Below the pieces are notes generated by a model that saw nothing but the letters and a program-made list of their open reading frames with translations, was not told where the DNA came from and made no database searches. A stretch of DNA of 25,268 nt from Alphaproteobacteria bacterium (GTDB taxonomy: Bacteria; Pseudomonadota; Alphaproteobacteria; Thalassobaculales; Thalassobaculaceae). This document shows, piece after piece, positions 1 to 8,196 of the stretch (the first letter of the stretch is position 1; each line of letters begins with the position of its first letter). The DNA is taken from positions 1 through 25,268 of the forward strand of contig JAPKDN010000002.1 in NCBI GenBank assembly GCA_028822575.1, given 5' to 3'. The translations under genes and the position numbers were made by a program.

Positions 1-177
1 GGGCAACTGGCGCTGCTCCTTGAGCTTGAAGCAGACCGGTTTGAAGCCATGGATCTAGGAACGAGGGCCAGTCACGCGCCTATCCGTGAAGCTCTCTCAT
101 CTGAGCTTCACGGCATCCTTGATCCAGAGGCGGTAGATGCCCTAGCCTTTTCGGATCAAGCGCTCGGATCTCCATGA
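1..177 (+). CDS. 3' end of an unidentified protein (partial)
   Basis: An open frame runs from the first base of the window to a TGA at 175-177, giving the last 58 residues of a protein whose start lies outside. The composition looks like a real protein: a Leu/Glu-rich amphipathic stretch (LALLLELEAD), then an acidic helical tail ending in SDQALGSP. I do not recognise the family. It converges with the minus-strand redox operon that ends at 246, and a hairpin at 175-199 overlaps its stop codon. The assignment rests only on the open frame and amino-acid composition. Confidence 0.5.
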   Translation, partial: GQLALLLELEADRFEAMDLGTRASHAPIREALSSELHGILDPEAVDALAFSDQALGSP

Positions 178-199
178 CCCGGCGGCGCAGCACGGGTCA
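175..199. terminator. Hairpin between convergent genes, possible bidirectional terminator
   Basis: TGACCCG at 175-181 is repeated inverted as CGGGTCA at 193-199, a perfect 7-bp GC-rich stem with an 11-nt loop. It starts at the stop codon of the plus-strand partial gene and lies 47 nt beyond the stop of the minus-strand operon. No T-tract follows on either side, so intrinsic termination is only possible, not shown. Confidence 0.3.
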
Positions 200-245
200 C
201 GGCGATGCCTAGTTTCGACCACACCCCACTGACAACTGAGGACGC

Positions 246-3200
246 CTAATCCACCTTGGCGCGCTTGCTGGGGCCGGCAAGGAAATCACCATCGCGGGGC
301 TTATCCGATACCATCCAGGGATCACCCTTGGCGTTTAGGTAGAGTTTGCGTTGTTCAGCCATCGTAAAAGGGCGAGAGCCCAGCCGGCCAAATACCGCGA
401 TCTGACCGCCAGTCTCATCCACCGCGCGGTCACGGTCGATACCCTTGGATAACGCTAGGGCCGGGGAGTTGGTCTGTTTCCAGGCGATCAACTCTGGCTT
501 TGGCTCCGGACTGTATCCGTAGTAGCGGGGTTGGCTGTCGGGTGAAGTCATCTGCACGACCTTTAAACCACCGACACCGTCGGCGATGTAGGCGAACAGC
601 GACGCGTTTGTGCTGCCAAGGATGACATCGCGCGCGTCGACGATCTTTCCATCGGCGTTGAAGATGGAATGCAATTTGGGTTTGCTCGGGTCCTTGATAT
701 TAAGGATTGCAAGGCCTTCCGAACCAGCCGCAACATAGGCATACGTCCGCGCCAGATAGACCCGACGCGCGTCCTTGAGTGGAATTTGGGCGCCCTCGAC
801 CTTGATTGGTGCCGCCGGATTGGTCGCGTCGAAGATTTGCACCCCGAGCTGGTCGGTGACGAAAAGGTAGCGGAACTGCAGCGCCGTAGCCCTCGGGTCA
901 TCCATCGGTATCGTCCTGGCGAGGACAGGAGCGAGCGGGTCGGTCATGTCGAGAACCACTACGCTGTTCTCAGTGGTTATGAAGAACCAATTGCCCGCGA
1001 TAGTGATGTGCCGTGCGCCGGTCAGTACACCGCCTTCGTTCCAGGTCAGCGCCCGCTCGAAGAAGTTATTGCGCGCCTCACCGTCAGACAGGGTGTTCAC
1101 GTCAACGACGATCAGACCTTCCACAGCGTCGGTGACGAAGGCGTAATTATAGATCGGGTGGAACGGTTGTTCCTGATTGTCGATCCTCATCAGATCGCCT
1201 TTGTTGCGGCCCGGAGCGATTGGCTGTCCAGTCGGCAGCGCCATACAGGTCGCATTTTTCGATTTAACGCGCGTGCCGTGCCCAAGCGGCGAGAAGGGCG
1301 CCGTGATAATCCGCTGAGAGATCCCTTTGTTGGCGATGCTCGCCACGTCATAAGCCTGGAAACCGCCCTTACCCTCGGCAACAAATAGGTATTCGCCGCG
1401 TAGTTGCAGGCAGTTGGCGACACCAGGGCTAGAATGGGCGTAGCTCTCTTGCAATTCCCCATCGTTATCCCGGTGGTCTGCGGACCAGTCGGGATAGGCG
1501 TATTTTTGAAGATAGCTTCCGATCACCGCCTGCGGCTCGTCCCATTCGGTAACCCGCACCGCCTCGACACCGTCCTCTGCACCGACCCAGGCATTGTAGC
1601 CAACGAAGTTGACGAAATTTGTGCCATGCAGCAGCAGCTGCGCCATACGGGAATTGTTGTCATTGGCTTCCGAAAGATGACAGTCACTACAAGTCTTAGT
1701 TTCGGTCTTACGCACAGTATGTGGGAAATGCGGGGCGAAGGCCTGGCTGGAATAGCCTGATGCCGCGATCGGCGGCTGCTGGATATAGATCTTCTCTCGG
1801 TTGATGTTGGTCGAGGAAAGCACTAGCGCCGACGTTGAGCGGATTGGAGCAATTGTGTTGCCCTTGGAAGTCGAATGGATGCCGAGCTGGAACATTTGGT
1901 CGCGTACGACCTGAGGGTTATAGGTGGCAAAGTTCCGGGTCTCGCCGCCCTCAAAGTGTTGACGCTCGGTCTTCCAGTTCGCCTGGATTGGGAGATGGCA
2001 GCCGCCACAGCTGGTGGTCCAGGACAGATGGCAAGTGAAACACTCCATCTCCTCGTCCTTGTGGGCACGATCGTCCTTGGCCACGCCCAGGCCCCAGGTC
2101 TGAGTGGCTGTGTCGTTTGAGACCAATTTCGCGCGCGCCGCCTTGGCGTTGTAGGTCGCATGGTCTGGATTGATTGAATCCTTGACCAAGCTCATCTCCC
2201 ATTCCAGATCCGGCCATAACGCCGAGCGCTGGATAAGCTTGTCGCCGCGCCATTCGAACCGTTTCGAGCCATCAGCATTGCGGGTCAAAGAAAAGTCGGT
2301 GCCTCCAGGAGGTGCCGCTGGGCCCGAGCTACGCAACGATGGGTAGGCATCTGCGGTGCCATGGCAGTCCTTACAGGTAACCTCGATCGTGTTCGCCACC
2401 TCACCGTAGAGATGGCCGTTGGAATGGGAATCCTGCTCGAAATGACAGTCGACGCAGTGCATCCCGGCATCGAGATGGATCGATGACATATGCACCGCCT
2501 TCTCGAATTTATCCGGATCGTCTGGCTCCACGATCTTGTTCTCAGCGTCTAACAAATTACCGGCTTCGTCCTTTTTGAACACGGCCCGGAAATTCCAGCC
2601 ATGGCCGTGGTAGTCGGCGAACTGGGTGTTTTCGAGGTCCGGGTTCATCTCCGAGACTTGACGCAAGAAGGACGGATCACCCCAAAGACCCCGAACCGCA
2701 GCTTCCTCGGGATTACGTTCCAAAATCTCAAGCATCTCGGCGTCGGTGGGATAGCGCTGTTCCTCTGGCCACATGGACGGCGCGTCGGACTCATAATCCC
2801 ACATCGAGTAGCCGAGATAGGAATTCAGGCACACATTCGGCTGATGCATATGGCAGATCATACATTGGCTGGTAGGAATTGCGCTGGTGAACTCATGCTT
2901 GAGAGGGTGCCCTGACTCCCCTTTAGGTATAGTCGGGTCAGCCGTCTGGGTTTCGCCCAGATGCCCATGTTTGGAATAGGGTCCAGAGTGTCTTGGGTCG
3001 CGATCATTCGCGTAAACCACGTGACAGGACGCGCAACCCGAGGTCCGAAAATCACCGGGTTGCTCATTGGTGCCAAGAAACCACATCAACGGGTCGTTGA
3101 GCCGCGTCTTGGTGATGTTAATCACCGGCACCGAAATACGCAGGCCTGTTCCCGGGCCACGATTAGATTGCCTAATATCTGGACGTCCCGGCTCCTCTAA

Positions 3201-4022
3201 GCGCTGTAACTGCCCCAGTGAATCTGGAATACCAATTTCAGGGAACAGATTTAGAAGGTTTCGGCCACCGCGCTCAAACACCCTGAAGATGTCTCCAGGT
3301 GGGACTACTTCCCAGGCCGGGATTGGCAGCATTTTCTCGAGTATGCCAGCCTTTTTCATCTCCTCCGTAACCGGGATCGCCGCTTCAAGGATCGCGGCAT
3401 TGCCATCTCGGTCGTAGGCTTCGCCCATAATATAATTCTTTAGCGGTACGATGCCGTTGTTGTAGGAGGCTCCGCCGAAAAGCATGGCGCCGGTCGCCAT
3501 AATGCTACCCTTGGCGGCGCGAATTTCCTTAGCGTGGCAAGCACCACAAGCTTCGTCAACAATGCGGTAGTCACTGGGGTTCACAAAGCGGACGTATTCC
3601 GGACTTTCCCGGTTGAGCAGGGAGTAGGAACCCTTTGGATTGGCGCTGCTCGGATAGTTCCAGGTGTCGGGCAAGGTAGGCTGCACATGCGCCGCGTCCA
3701 TCGCTTCTCGATAGGCGGTGTCGGACGGCGCGCCAGCGCCTGGTTTTGTGATAGCCACATCCCCGCCATGACAATCGACGCAGCCTAGATTAACCGCGCC
3801 AGATCGATGCATGCTCGGTTCATCAGTTGTCTCGTGACAGCTCATACACCCCGAGGATTTTCGCTTCATCTCGGTGTCAGACTGACCCGCCGGTGCGGCG
3901 GGCGCGGTCGTATAGGCAACCTCGCGCGGCTTTTCTGGACCAGCGGACGCGCTTGCTTGCCCCAGGAATGACACCAATGCTGTCAGGACTGCTAGAACCG
4001 TGAATGTCGGGATTGCGCGCAT
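246..4022 (-). CDS. Secreted decaheme cytochrome c with C-terminal LVIVD beta-propeller
   Basis: Predicted 1258-residue exported electron-transfer protein. Residues 1-26 form a signal peptide with no lipobox cysteine. Ten CXXCH haem c motifs begin at about residues 59, 81, 159, 330, 387, 523, 550, 661, 672 and 778. From about residue 870 to 1180 there are six LVIVD-type repeats (for example YLFVTDQLGVQIFD, FAYIADGVGGLKVVQM), a family expected to fold as a beta-propeller. The ATG at 4022 is preferred over the TTG one codon upstream because GAGG lies 8 nt before it. It is the last gene of the seven-gene operon, 10 nt after the beta-barrel gene, which suggests that the two products work together at the outer membrane or cell surface. 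Haem binding is secure from the motifs. Final location and redox partner are inferred. No catalytic site for a known substrate was recognised. Confidence 0.9.
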   Translation of the reverse strand: MRAIPTFTVLAVLTALVSFLGQASASAGPEKPREVAYTTAPAAPAGQSDTEMKRKSSGCMSCHETTDEPSMHRSGAVNLGCVDCHGGDVAITKPGAGAPSDTAYREAMDAAHVQPTLPDTWNYPSSANPKGSYSLLNRESPEYVRFVNPSDYRIVDEACGACHAKEIRAAKGSIMATGAMLFGGASYNNGIVPLKNYIMGEAYDRDGNAAILEAAIPVTEEMKKAGILEKMLPIPAWEVVPPGDIFRVFERGGRNLLNLFPEIGIPDSLGQLQRLEEPGRPDIRQSNRGPGTGLRISVPVINITKTRLNDPLMWFLGTNEQPGDFRTSGCASCHVVYANDRDPRHSGPYSKHGHLGETQTADPTIPKGESGHPLKHEFTSAIPTSQCMICHMHQPNVCLNSYLGYSMWDYESDAPSMWPEEQRYPTDAEMLEILERNPEEAAVRGLWGDPSFLRQVSEMNPDLENTQFADYHGHGWNFRAVFKKDEAGNLLDAENKIVEPDDPDKFEKAVHMSSIHLDAGMHCVDCHFEQDSHSNGHLYGEVANTIEVTCKDCHGTADAYPSLRSSGPAAPPGGTDFSLTRNADGSKRFEWRGDKLIQRSALWPDLEWEMSLVKDSINPDHATYNAKAARAKLVSNDTATQTWGLGVAKDDRAHKDEEMECFTCHLSWTTSCGGCHLPIQANWKTERQHFEGGETRNFATYNPQVVRDQMFQLGIHSTSKGNTIAPIRSTSALVLSSTNINREKIYIQQPPIAASGYSSQAFAPHFPHTVRKTETKTCSDCHLSEANDNNSRMAQLLLHGTNFVNFVGYNAWVGAEDGVEAVRVTEWDEPQAVIGSYLQKYAYPDWSADHRDNDGELQESYAHSSPGVANCLQLRGEYLFVAEGKGGFQAYDVASIANKGISQRIITAPFSPLGHGTRVKSKNATCMALPTGQPIAPGRNKGDLMRIDNQEQPFHPIYNYAFVTDAVEGLIVVDVNTLSDGEARNNFFERALTWNEGGVLTGARHITIAGNWFFITTENSVVVLDMTDPLAPVLARTIPMDDPRATALQFRYLFVTDQLGVQIFDATNPAAPIKVEGAQIPLKDARRVYLARTYAYVAAGSEGLAILNIKDPSKPKLHSIFNADGKIVDARDVILGSTNASLFAYIADGVGGLKVVQMTSPDSQPRYYGYSPEPKPELIAWKQTNSPALALSKGIDRDRAVDETGGQIAVFGRLGSRPFTMAEQRKLYLNAKGDPWMVSDKPRDGDFLAGPSKRAKVD

Positions 4023-4032
4023 CAACAGGGCC

Positions 4033-5799
4033 TCAATAGGTCAAGATCAGGTTGGCGAGCACGGAGTAGAATACATCGTCTTCGTCGGCGTCGGCGCCGT
4101 ACAGATCCTGAAGGCCTTCGCCAGCGAATAGCGTCGCCCCGGAAAGCCGAAACACTACGTTCTGAGTGAAGAAGGGCCTATAGATCAGTGCCGCCGAGAC
4201 ATCCCAGCCGATTTCCCGATCAATATCCTGCTGGTTGCGGGCCACCTCGAGAACAGTAGTGTCGTCGAATGCCATGTAGTTGACGTTTGTGGTGAGGCGC
4301 AACTCTGGCAAGATGTCAAAGTCCGCGCCAGCTCCAATCAACCGGAAACCAGGATTGTTGAAATTCGACTGCCCGTGCTCCTTCGAGGTATTAAGCGAGG
4401 GCAATAAGCCGTTACGGTTCGACAGCACCACACCGCCGCCGCCGATAAACGGGATCGCCTGGCGAGTCCAGTAATTCGTGTCGGAGCCGGCGATCTGCGG
4501 GTTCTCAAAGATTGCGTCGAAACCACCCTCGGTATCGTCAAAAGGATCAGAATCGCCGGAGGCATAGACCAACGAGCCGCGCACCCGCACCCAGTCAAAA
4601 TCCATCGACGGTTCGGCGGCAAAGAAAAACGCGTTTACATCCGATTGTTTATCCGTGAAGACGCTGTCCCGATTGCTACCGAAAGCATAGTAAAATGAGT
4701 GAGTCAGGTTGATTCGGCCGAAATGCCCGTCACCGCTGAACCCGAGATAACCGATGTCATAATTGCGGCCGCGTTCGCTTCCGAAGGAGGCCGGGCGTTC
4801 AATGAAGCCATTCTCGTTGAAGAAAAATTCCTCGCCCTCGCGATTCCGATTATAAATCGCCGCGATCTGACTTTGAAAACCAAGAACCGGGAAATCCTGC
4901 CAATAAAGGTCAGCGATGAAGACGTCGTCCTCGCGGATTTTTCGCTCGATGTGATTGAGCCCGCTGTTCGAGTCCTTTGTCAAACGCCTGAACCATGCCA
5001 GATTGTACTGGAAAATATTATTACTTCGGGTACCAAACAGACGCGCGCCGAGCTGCGCATCCTGGAACAGGAAACCACGAAAATCCGCGTTGAAAGGTTG
5101 AATTCCAACCCGGACCGAATCGAAATCATAACGATCCGAGACGTTTCGGATGTGATAGTCGATGAACGCTTCCTGGAGCGCTATGTGGCGATCATTCCGG
5201 GTCGTGCCTGAACGGGGGTCGGCCTTCAAGGCTCGCTGTTCCTCAACAACCACCCGGTTATAATTGATCACCGGCACGACCCGGAACTCCCAATCCGGCG
5301 GCTTGAAAGACGTGTCGCCCTTAATCAGGGAAGCGCTGATGATCAGGTTCTGATTAAAGACCCACTGGTTTACATCGCCAAAGAGATCAACTGAGTTGGT
5401 CCTATCGGTGGATTGCACGCCAACCGGCGTCGGTACCGATCGCGGTTCGTAGACGCTATCAGAAATCACCGAGAGATTGACGAACCAGTCATCGCCGAAC
5501 ACCGGCCGATCGCCCTTCAGGGGGTTGCGGTTATACGGATCAAGAATGCTCTCCTTGACCCCCAAAGATTCGATCAATCGCCAGCGATCCGGCACCGAGA
5601 TACCATCAATCTTCGCCGGGTCACGATTACGCGGCGGCGTTATACGGCGTAGGATCGCGCCAGGAAGCGGCCTAGTTTCCTCGACCTCGGCGGGGGGTAT
5701 CTTGCCGGGAATACGTCGTTCTTGTGCATGCGCGGAACTCATCGGGGCAATTGACATAGCCGCGAGCATTAATCCAGCGATTAGCGAGCGAAGAGGCAT
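4033..5799 (-). CDS. Outer-membrane beta-barrel protein, candidate partner of the decaheme cytochromes
   Basis: A 588-residue protein with a clear signal peptide (residues 1-25, cleavage after AHA). The rest alternates polar and hydrophobic residues with many aromatics (for example INLTHSFYYAFG) and ends in LILTY, an aromatic C-terminus as expected for BAM-inserted barrels. The frame is open back to 5838, but the ATG at 5799 is chosen: it gives the signal peptide directly and lies 1 nt after the TAG of the upstream gene. I could not place it in a named porin family. The size suits a large barrel, somewhat shorter than the MtrB sheath protein (about 700 residues). Position between periplasmic haem proteins and a secreted decaheme cytochrome suggests a sheath or anchor. 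Other possibilities are an ordinary porin or an alginate-export-like barrel. Confidence 0.75.
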   Translation of the reverse strand: MPLRSLIAGLMLAAMSIAPMSSAHAQERRIPGKIPPAEVEETRPLPGAILRRITPPRNRDPAKIDGISVPDRWRLIESLGVKESILDPYNRNPLKGDRPVFGDDWFVNLSVISDSVYEPRSVPTPVGVQSTDRTNSVDLFGDVNQWVFNQNLIISASLIKGDTSFKPPDWEFRVVPVINYNRVVVEEQRALKADPRSGTTRNDRHIALQEAFIDYHIRNVSDRYDFDSVRVGIQPFNADFRGFLFQDAQLGARLFGTRSNNIFQYNLAWFRRLTKDSNSGLNHIERKIREDDVFIADLYWQDFPVLGFQSQIAAIYNRNREGEEFFFNENGFIERPASFGSERGRNYDIGYLGFSGDGHFGRINLTHSFYYAFGSNRDSVFTDKQSDVNAFFFAAEPSMDFDWVRVRGSLVYASGDSDPFDDTEGGFDAIFENPQIAGSDTNYWTRQAIPFIGGGGVVLSNRNGLLPSLNTSKEHGQSNFNNPGFRLIGAGADFDILPELRLTTNVNYMAFDDTTVLEVARNQQDIDREIGWDVSAALIYRPFFTQNVVFRLSGATLFAGEGLQDLYGADADEDDVFYSVLANLILTY

Positions 5800-5800
5800 T

Positions 5801-7741
5801 CTATTTTCCGGCGCAAACGTTCTGTTCATTGGTATCAAGGAATGGTGAGAACGGGCAGTTAACGTAACGTAATCTAGCTCCCCGGACCACTACATTATCG
5901 GCACGGATCGACCGGGGCGCGTTACCAATACCATTGCCCAGCTCGACGCCCGCGTTGTGCAGACCGAGGAAGGAAATCATGTCGTCCTGATCAATGCCAT
6001 CGCCAGAGACTCCTAAACCACCAACCAAGACCGAACCACGATAGATAGGCACACTTCCAGGGAAGATCTGAATGCCGTTTGGTAGCCGGCTCAAGCTTGT
6101 CTGTGGGCGGGCCGAGAGCGCCGTACAACCCTGGGCCGTGTCGTTAGCCGAGGCGCCGAGCAAAAAATTGACATGTGCTGCCAAATTACCAAGGATCAAT
6201 TGGAATTGCAGACCGGTATTGAAGGGGCTCCAGGCACCGATTGGCTCGCTTAGCGGTCCGTTCGGTGAACCGTCAATACCGTCCGGATAATAGGGGCGCG
6301 ACAAGTTTCCACCAGACCGGTCCGCGAAGGCGATCCCGTTGGCAAGCGCGGTCGGACCAACAAATGCCCGGACTGCGGTCACAAACTTGCTCTGGCCGCC
6401 AGCGATCAACTCGCGCGCCGCGTTGGGGTTGGAGAAAAACGCGGCGGTACGGGCCTTCTGTAACGAGACATCAGTTCCGAAGATTGGGCCGTCCGGGGTG
6501 CGGATAATACCGAGGATCTTTCCATTGGTATCGACAACGGACATTGTCACCTGTGCGTGGCTGCCCAGGGGGCGCCGTATTTGCCCGCGGGCCCGGGTCG
6601 CGATCGTCAGCGCATTGCGCAGGATTGTGGTTACCTCGGCCGCTGTCAGGGAATTTGTCGAACCTTCCGTACCGGCCTGGGGCGAGAACCGGGGCTGATC
6701 ATTCTGGTCCACAAGGACAAAAGCCGTAAGTGGCGCGTAAGCGCCGCTTACGTCTTGTCTGAACCCCGACGATCCTTCGCCAAAAGTCTGCCCAGCGGCT
6801 ACCACGCCATCAAAATATGTGGGAATGGGGGTCAACGCCCCAACCGAGGGATCCAGCAAGCTGGCAAAACTCGGCGCGGCCCCGGCGCTTGATAAAAGTG
6901 AGCGTGAGTCCCGATCGGTAAAGCGGAAAGTCTTACCCTCCACCGTGATACGGTTACCCACGATATCAGCGGGCGGCTCGAAGCCGCGGGTGGCGGCAAG
7001 CGCGATCAACTCATCATTGTCGGTGTCAAAATCGGAGATCCTGAGATCAACGCTGTAGGCTCCATCAGAAATCACGCCGACACCGCCAACCATATCACCC
7101 TTCTTGTAGAGTGGCAGTCCGCCCGGATCCGCCGCGAGCCCCAGAGGGGAGCGTTTTGGTCCAATAGTGACAGTGTTGGTGTTGATGTTGAGATCGGAAC
7201 ACGGGAGTTGACTGAACTGGACCCCGAATAAGGGACCGCTGGGAGAGAACCGTTCCTGGGGATTGAAATGTTCCTGGACGATCTGGTTCGCAGTGCGGGT
7301 CGTGAACGCGTTACCCCCGGAAGACAAGTATGCGCCGGTAATCGCCTTTGCAATCGCTGCCACTGGGCCCGGAATTGACAACCCGTCCAACCCCAGATTG
7401 GTCGGCGTGTTGATGTTCGGCTTGCCCACCGCGCCGTTCGGCTGCGCTGGATCGGAGGTAATGACGATGCAGCCAACGGGAATGCCACCAAGCAGCACGG
7501 CGCAACCGTTGCCCACGGAATCAACTGAACGATTGGCGCCGATCATATTATAAATCGCGAGCACGTTCCCAACCCGGTCGGTGACCGCGATTGCAGCGGG
7601 AGCCCCCCGCGCGCGCGCTTCATTTACCGCCTGTGAAATTACTGATTGTACGTCAGCCACCGTAAGGTTCGCCGCGACCACCGGTCCCGACAGGAGCGAA
7701 CCAAGGAGCAGACCGAGCATTACCGCGCCGCGCCGGATCAT
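5801..7741 (-). CDS. Secreted protein with two GlcG/HbpS-type (DUF336) haem-binding-like domains
   Basis: 646 residues with a signal peptide (1-23). Two GlcG/HbpS units are visible, each split. Unit one has its N-half at about 27-66 (helix, then AAIAVTDRVGNVLAIYNM) and its C-half at about 208-255 (LPLYKKGDMVGGVGVISDG). Unit two has its N-half at about 365-450 (LTAAEVTTILRNAL, then VTMSVVDTNGKILGI) and its C-half near 560-605 (VPIYRGSVLVGGLGVSGDG). A single GlcG domain is about 140 residues, so this protein carries large inserts. HbpS-family proteins bind haem or sense redox state, and a periplasmic haem-associated role fits the operon. The ATG at 7741 overlaps the upstream stop (ATGA), and GGAG lies 8 nt before it. 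No CXXCH is present, so any haem would be non-covalent. No catalytic residues were recognised. Confidence 0.75.
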   Translation of the reverse strand: MIRRGAVMLGLLLGSLLSGPVVAANLTVADVQSVISQAVNEARARGAPAAIAVTDRVGNVLAIYNMIGANRSVDSVGNGCAVLLGGIPVGCIVITSDPAQPNGAVGKPNINTPTNLGLDGLSIPGPVAAIAKAITGAYLSSGGNAFTTRTANQIVQEHFNPQERFSPSGPLFGVQFSQLPCSDLNINTNTVTIGPKRSPLGLAADPGGLPLYKKGDMVGGVGVISDGAYSVDLRISDFDTDNDELIALAATRGFEPPADIVGNRITVEGKTFRFTDRDSRSLLSSAGAAPSFASLLDPSVGALTPIPTYFDGVVAAGQTFGEGSSGFRQDVSGAYAPLTAFVLVDQNDQPRFSPQAGTEGSTNSLTAAEVTTILRNALTIATRARGQIRRPLGSHAQVTMSVVDTNGKILGIIRTPDGPIFGTDVSLQKARTAAFFSNPNAARELIAGGQSKFVTAVRAFVGPTALANGIAFADRSGGNLSRPYYPDGIDGSPNGPLSEPIGAWSPFNTGLQFQLILGNLAAHVNFLLGASANDTAQGCTALSARPQTSLSRLPNGIQIFPGSVPIYRGSVLVGGLGVSGDGIDQDDMISFLGLHNAGVELGNGIGNAPRSIRADNVVVRGARLRYVNCPFSPFLDTNEQNVCAGK

Positions 7742-8196
7742 TGCCCCGCTCCAGAAACATTTCTATGCAGTTCGAAAACCCCAAATTTTAAAGCCGTTGG
7801 CGTGCGATAAGCCACGGTGATCCGGATTGGAAACAATTCCGCCGACATGTCCTCATCCTTCAGGATCTTGAACGACACCTGGTCGCCGGTGATCGAAAAC
7901 CGGTTATCGGTCAAGCTCACCAATCGACCGTCCCAGGGCACCCAGAATCCAAGGTGATTACGCTGTAGTGCTTTTCCACTGGCCGTATGGGCGGTCACGA
8001 AGGTTCCGGCTACCCCATCACCTCCAAGCGCGATCGTCCTCAACACCGTGACGCGTGCCGGGTCGACACCAACCGCCGACAATCGGGCTCCGGTATCCGT
8101 CAACCGATCCCGGGCCGACGCGGTGCCAGCCATCAGGGAAAACAATAAAATAACCGCGGCGAAAAATGGAAACAGCCTTGTCTGGATAGACATCAT
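7738..8196 (-). CDS. Small secreted protein of unknown family in the cytochrome operon
   Basis: About 152 residues. An N-terminal signal peptide runs from Met1 to about residue 28, with cleavage after TASA. The mature part is a compact, probably beta-rich domain (GFWVPWDGRLVSLTDNRFSI, then FPIRITVAYRTPTALKFGVFEL). I do not recognise the family. The frame extends upstream to 8259, but the ATG at 8196 is chosen because it overlaps the stop of the FHA-cytochrome gene as ATGA and begins the signal peptide. A second ATG follows at 8193. The stop in turn overlaps the next start as ATGA. This double coupling suggests production in fixed ratio with its neighbours and a periplasmic accessory role. That role is inference from position only. 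Confidence 0.75.
   Translation of the reverse strand: MMSIQTRLFPFFAAVILLFSLMAGTASARDRLTDTGARLSAVGVDPARVTVLRTIALGGDGVAGTFVTAHTASGKALQRNHLGFWVPWDGRLVSLTDNRFSITGDQVSFKILKDEDMSAELFPIRITVAYRTPTALKFGVFELHRNVSGAGQ

Noticed and set aside
669..1388. 239-residue plus-strand open frame
   Set aside because: Antisense to the decaheme-LVIVD gene, no recognisable motif, and the minus strand is clearly coding here.
4699..5211. 170-residue plus-strand open frame
   Set aside because: Lies wholly opposite the outer-membrane barrel gene and has no family signature; a shadow frame.
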